Assembly (NCBI GenBank): GCA_030038715.1
Contig: JASHSO010000132.1
Coordinates: 1 to 16,519, forward strand
DNA from: Streptosporangiaceae bacterium
Lineage (GTDB): Bacteria > Actinomycetota > Actinomycetes > Streptosporangiales > Streptosporangiaceae
DNA: 16,519 nt
Direction of reading: 5' to 3'
A program made the position numbers and the translations under genes. Below the pieces are notes generated by a model, which worked only from the letters and a program-made list of their open reading frames with translations, did no database searches and was not told where the DNA came from. Positions 13,824-16,519 of the stretch are shown here, one piece after another (the stretch's first letter is position 1; each line of letters starts with the position of its first letter).

Positions 13824-14433
13824 CCGCGCAGCGGCACCCGCTTCCGGGCCGGCGAGCTCGCCCAAAGGGGCGGCCTACACGATCCGGCCGCTGGACACCA
13901 CCACCTGGGATGCGTTCGCCGAGCTCGTCGAGCGCAACAACGGGGTTTACGGGGGCTGCTGGTGCGTGGGATTTCACACCGCATACCACCGCGACATCCG
14001 CGACCACCGGGCACTGAAGGAGCAGCTCGTACGCGCGGGCGATGCGCATGCGGCGCTGGTCTTCGACGGGCAGGGCCTCGCGCAGGGCTGGTGTCAGTAC
14101 GGCAGCCCGGACGAACTGGGGCTCAAGCACCGCCGTGAGTACCTTAAGGATCCGCCGCCTCCCGCGCGCTGGCGAATCACCTGCATATTCACCGATAAGC
14201 GCCATCGCGGCCAGGGGATCGCACGAGCCGGGCTCGAGGGCGCGCTCGCACAGATCGCCGCCGCTGGCGGCGGCCTGGTCGAAGCGATCTCCGAGACCAC
14301 CGTCGGCCGCGAAGCTCAGGACCGGTTCCTGTTTAGTGCAACGGTCGAACTGTTCGAGCAGCACGGGTTCATGCGAAGGCGGCAGGTGGGCAAGCACGCC
14401 TGGATCGTGAGCCGAGACATCGATCCCGCGTAG
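13816..14433 (+). CDS. GNAT family N-acetyltransferase
   Basis: GNAT enzymes transfer an acetyl group from acetyl-CoA to an amine. The 205-aa product has the acetyl-CoA motif A, RHRGQGIARAGLEGAL (129-144), preceded by the strand ITCIFTDK (121-128) and followed by ELFEQHGFMRRRQVGKHAWI (178-197), the usual GNAT end. It also carries NGVYGGCWCVGFH (42-54), a marker of one actinobacterial GNAT subgroup with no known substrate. I chose the ATG at 13816, which overlaps the hydrolase stop (8 bp) and has GAGG about 6 nt upstream; an open frame from 13738 has no support. Coupling implies a joint role with the hydrolase, perhaps modification of a small molecule. Confidence 0.9.
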   Translation: MSDRAAAPASGPASSPKGAAYTIRPLDTTTWDAFAELVERNNGVYGGCWCVGFHTAYHRDIRDHRALKEQLVRAGDAHAALVFDGQGLAQGWCQYGSPDELGLKHRREYLKDPPPPARWRITCIFTDKRHRGQGIARAGLEGALAQIAAAGGGLVEAISETTVGREAQDRFLFSATVELFEQHGFMRRRQVGKHAWIVSRDIDPA

Positions 14434-14537
14434 GCACTGACGGCGCGCCAACCTGCCGGGCCGAACTGGCTAATGCTGTGGGGTGCCAGTCCCGTCATGT
14501 GGGTGTGGACCCGACCGGCAGGTGCACGTAGCTCGGA

Positions 14538-14556
14538 CCCGGGTTCCGCTCCCGGG
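14538..14556. terminator. GC hairpin between convergent genes
   Basis: CCCGGG (14538-14543) and CCCGGG (14551-14556) pair with a 7-nt loop, midway in the 210-bp gap between the GNAT gene (plus) and the membrane-protein gene (minus). There is no U-run on either side. It could serve both strands. I see no gene in 14434-14643. Confidence 0.35.
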
Positions 14557-14643
14557 CCTGGACATGGAAGTTCACGCCCACCCGGTCGTGTCGGTCCCGT
14601 GCGCCTCGACCACGGCCGCCGTGCTGCTACCACGACTCGCCGA

Positions 14644-15474
14644 TCAGGAGCAGTACCCCTCGGTTTTCGCCGCCGCCACGGCTTGCGTCAGGTCGTGGCC
14701 CCGGTATACCTGCATATCCGGCGGGACGTAATACCACCGGCCGCCGCTGTAGGTGAACGTCGCCTGCTCGCTCCCGATCGCCGACGCCACGCCCGTCAGC
14801 CCGACAGTCACCACCGCCGTCGCACCGGACAGTACGGGATGGGACACCTTGTACGACAAGCCCGCGGCCGCGCTCTCGCACTTGCGGTGCACGCCGGTCC
14901 ACACGCTTTCCCGGATAACGGCCCGGTCAGTTGGAGCGATCATCGGGTACACGGCCGCATACTGTCCGGCACCGTACAGGGCAAAAAAGCTGTTCGCGGC
15001 CGAAAGTGCAGCCGCGGCCGTCTCTGGTTCGCGCGCTGCGGCCGGCGAGGATGCCGCTCCGGATGGCCCAGCGGCTGAGTTCGCCTTCTCGTAGTGATGC
15101 GCGGCGACTACCCAGCTAACAGCAGCCGACACCGCGACCAGCACGACCGCGGCCAGTGTTTCCAGCAGTGCCCGGCCCCCTCCCGGTCGCCGAGGGGCGG
15201 GCTGGTGCGCGCGTCGCGGCGGCTGTCGCCTGGTCGGCCGGGAGTCGTCGCGAGGTACAGGATAGCTATCGCGCAGGGAGCGATACTGGTCCTCTCCCGG
15301 CTGCGCGTAGCCCTTGCGGTGCCGCTGGCCGGCACTTGGCGGCCCGGATGCGGCCGGCCGGCCCCGGTCACCTCCATCAGGCGGCCGCCTGCGGCCGTAG
15401 GTGTACGGATCAGCGTAAGGATCGGCAAGCGGGGACGTTTCGCCCTCACGGCGCGACGGCGGATCGTAGGACAT
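14644..15474 (-). CDS. Single-pass membrane protein with cytoplasmic Pro/Arg-rich tail and extracytoplasmic NTF2-like domain
   Basis: A 276-aa protein I cannot name. Residues 1-100 are Pro/Arg/Gly/Asp-rich and disordered, with Tyr-rich DPYADPYTYGRR near the start. Residues 102-126 form one membrane span (LLETLAAVVLVAVSAAVSWVV), positive on the inside, so the rest lies outside. After an Ala/Ser linker, residues 152-276 look like an NTF2/DUF4878-type domain: a helix (AANSFFALYGAGQYAAVYPMI), then strands (ATAVVTVGLTGV, ATFTYSGGRWYYVPP). Cys199 and Cys275 could form a disulfide. I use the ATG at 15474; a GTG at 15483 (adds three residues) lies closer to the strong GGAGGAGG and is an equal candidate. 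No partner gene is adjacent. Confidence 0.8.
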   Translation of the reverse strand: MSYDPPSRREGETSPLADPYADPYTYGRRRPPDGGDRGRPAASGPPSAGQRHRKGYAQPGEDQYRSLRDSYPVPRDDSRPTRRQPPRRAHQPAPRRPGGGRALLETLAAVVLVAVSAAVSWVVAAHHYEKANSAAGPSGAASSPAAAREPETAAAALSAANSFFALYGAGQYAAVYPMIAPTDRAVIRESVWTGVHRKCESAAAGLSYKVSHPVLSGATAVVTVGLTGVASAIGSEQATFTYSGGRWYYVPPDMQVYRGHDLTQAVAAAKTEGYCS

Positions 15475-15483
15475 GGCCGGCAC

Positions 15484-16041
15484 TTTCCTCCTCCCGGACC
15501 TGCACACTTGACGCATGCCAGACCACGCCGGGTTACCCCGCGGCCCGTCAAACGTCGCCGTGGCGCGGTGAGGGTTAGTGATCGACAATGACATCGCGCG
15601 GTTGCTTCCCGATGATGCTCCTGTGTTAGCCCAGTTTGCGAGCGCGTGTTCTAATCGGAGTGTGAGCCGGGACGAGCTGTGGTCGTCCCGTCAGTCCTGC
15701 TGGGCGACGGCTCTGTGGCGTACCTGCTGTGCTGGGAGCGACACGAGCGGGACGGGTCGCGACGCGTTTTAGGGCAACCCGGGGAAGCCATTTGCCGTGA
15801 GCGCCCATTCGCCGCTCGGCGCCGCGCCCCGTCATAGCCGGACGCCCGCTGACCGTCATCATCAGTGCGGCCCGGCAGGCACTGGTACAAACACAAACAC
15901 ACTCAGAAATCGACAAAACAAGCGCCTTTACAGAGCCAGAAAGCGCAGCCGCAGACACGGGCGGTAGTCGCTTCCGGTGATCTTGAAACACCGCCGAAGC
16001 GATCAGATGTGCGAGCCGCGTCCTTTCCGGGAGCCGGGCAC
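15484..16041. other. Poorly coding stretch upstream of the membrane-protein gene
   Basis: I see no supported intact gene. The left end holds the ribosome site of the minus-strand gene and TTGACG-like hexamers on both strands (near 15508 plus and 15547 minus). Around 15679-15840 one plus-strand frame reads VVVPSVLLGDGSVAYLLCWE, which looks protein-like but has a stop shortly upstream (TAA at 15652) and fades into Arg-rich sequence, so it may be a gene fragment. Positions 15885-15960 are AT-richer with a CAAACACAAACACA run. The loss of coding signal fits degraded mobile DNA next to the tRNA. Confidence 0.5.
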
Positions 16042-16260
16042 GGGCTGTCGGCCCGCACCGTCAAGGACACCCTCGCCGCCCTGCAGCGCGCCCTGGACGA
16101 CGGGGCCGATGAACACCCACAACCCAGTCCGGGCGGGTCAAGCAGCCCAGGCAGGCGAAACCGGAGCGCGAGCTGTGGTCGGACGAGCAGGCGGCCAGGT
16201 TCGAGCACGAGGCCGCAGCTGACCGGCTGGCGCTGGTCATCACGCTGCAGACGTTCCGGC
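16042..16260 (+). pseudogene. Remnant of a tyrosine recombinase (phage-type integrase), broken by frameshifts
   Basis: Three frames must be joined to read one protein. The first gives GLSARTVKDTLAALQRALDD (from 16042), the usual core-binding helix of tyrosine integrases. A second frame then gives THNPVRAG (about 16115-16138), matching the conserved NPV/NPA after that helix. A third gives RVKQPRQAKPERELW followed by SDEQAARFEHEAAADRLALV (about 16134-16240), matching the linker and the start of the catalytic domain. The catalytic Arg/His/Tyr part is missing. Such genes normally lie next to the tRNA into which their element integrated, and tRNA-Pro is 185 bp away. The frame pattern is seen directly; family membership rests on remembered motifs. 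Confidence 0.5.
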
Positions 16261-16278
16261 ATGGTGCAAGTTCCCACG

Positions 16279-16311
16279 AAAAAGCCCCGCCAGTCCCGGA
16301 GGACGGCGGGG
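16279..16311 (-). terminator. Intrinsic terminator, minus strand (probably for tRNA-Pro)
   Basis: On the minus strand CCCCGCC and GTCC pair with GGAC and GGCGGGG around a 4-nt loop (11 bp with one bulged base), followed by C and a run of five T. It lies 133 bp downstream of the tRNA-Pro 3' end with no gene between, so it most likely ends that transcript. Confidence 0.75.
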
Positions 16312-16444
16312 AGCAATAGATAGAACATAGCTTGCGTCGCCGAATTCGGTCAACAAGCCTGTCTCGCTCCCAAATTCGGACACGAGCGCCTTCTCGTTGC
16401 TCGAACCTCGGAACGATAAATAGCCACTGCCTGCCAGTAAATAG

Positions 16445-16518
16445 TCGGGGTGGCCGGATTTGAACCGGCGGCCTCTTCGTCCCGAACGAAGCGCGCTGCC
16501 AAGCTGCGCTACACCCCG
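16445..16518 (-). tRNA. tRNA-Pro (anticodon CGG)
   Basis: A complete 74-nt cloverleaf can be drawn on the minus strand: acceptor CGGGGTG (16518-16512) with CACCCCG and discriminator A at 16445; D-arm GCGC/GCGC with GG in the loop; anticodon stem CTTCG/CGAAG around TTCGGGA, anticodon CGG at 16484-16482; T-arm GCCGG-TTCAAAT-CCGGC. CCA is not encoded. It closely matches the bacterial tRNA-Pro(CGG) pattern. The 3' end faces the integrase remnant, the usual arrangement at tRNA integration sites. Confidence 0.95.
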
Positions 16519-16519
16519 C

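Noticed and set aside
1-16519. CRISPR array, insertion sequence or biosynthetic gene cluster
   Set aside because: No regularly spaced repeats, no transposase and no core biosynthetic enzymes were seen; the only mobile trace is the integrase remnant.

Overview
The window is high-GC DNA with many GTG starts, and its left half has the chromosomal gene order of a high-GC actinomycete: small SRP RNA, dnaX, ybaB/ebfC, recR, a DUF5063 gene, lysC, asd. RecR and LysC read closely like streptomycete-type proteins from memory, so a filamentous or soil actinobacterium (Streptomycetales or Streptosporangiales-like) is likely. The genus cannot be fixed from this sequence alone.

Layout. Positions 1-59 hold the 3' half of the SRP RNA. 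Positions 145-6167 are one co-directional block. It encodes the clamp-loader subunit DnaX, a nucleoid-associated YbaB protein, the recombination mediator RecR, a DUF5063 protein, and the first two enzymes of the aspartate pathway (LysC, Asd). The recR/DUF5063 and lysC/asd junctions overlap. A minus-strand pair follows (DinB/DUF664 protein, DUF1684 protein), then a plus-strand DUF2203 gene, a minus-strand peptide deformylase and a minus-strand GT87 mannosyltransferase-like membrane protein. A gene-free stretch of about 480 bp (9923-10405) carries clustered half-sites.

The right half is accessory. A divergent HxlR regulator / VOC protein pair shares a palindromic operator. Next is a two-gene cassette of unknown small proteins whose start codon lies in the loop of a perfect inverted repeat. 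A WYL-domain regulator then faces a coupled alpha/beta-hydrolase and GNAT acetyltransferase pair across a perfect 12-bp palindrome. A single-pass membrane protein precedes about 1 kb of poorly coding DNA. That stretch contains a frame-broken tyrosine-recombinase remnant, an intrinsic terminator and an intact tRNA-Pro(CGG) on the minus strand, which fits an old tRNA-associated integration site.

Regulation. Several genes (DinB, the 101-aa gene, the WYL regulator, and possibly def) show a TANNNT hexamer 5-6 nt before the start codon with no clear Shine-Dalgarno sequence, the signature of leaderless transcripts. The best candidate for something undescribed is the 11414-11967 cassette with its palindrome. 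No known defence system, CRISPR array, insertion sequence or biosynthetic cluster is visible.
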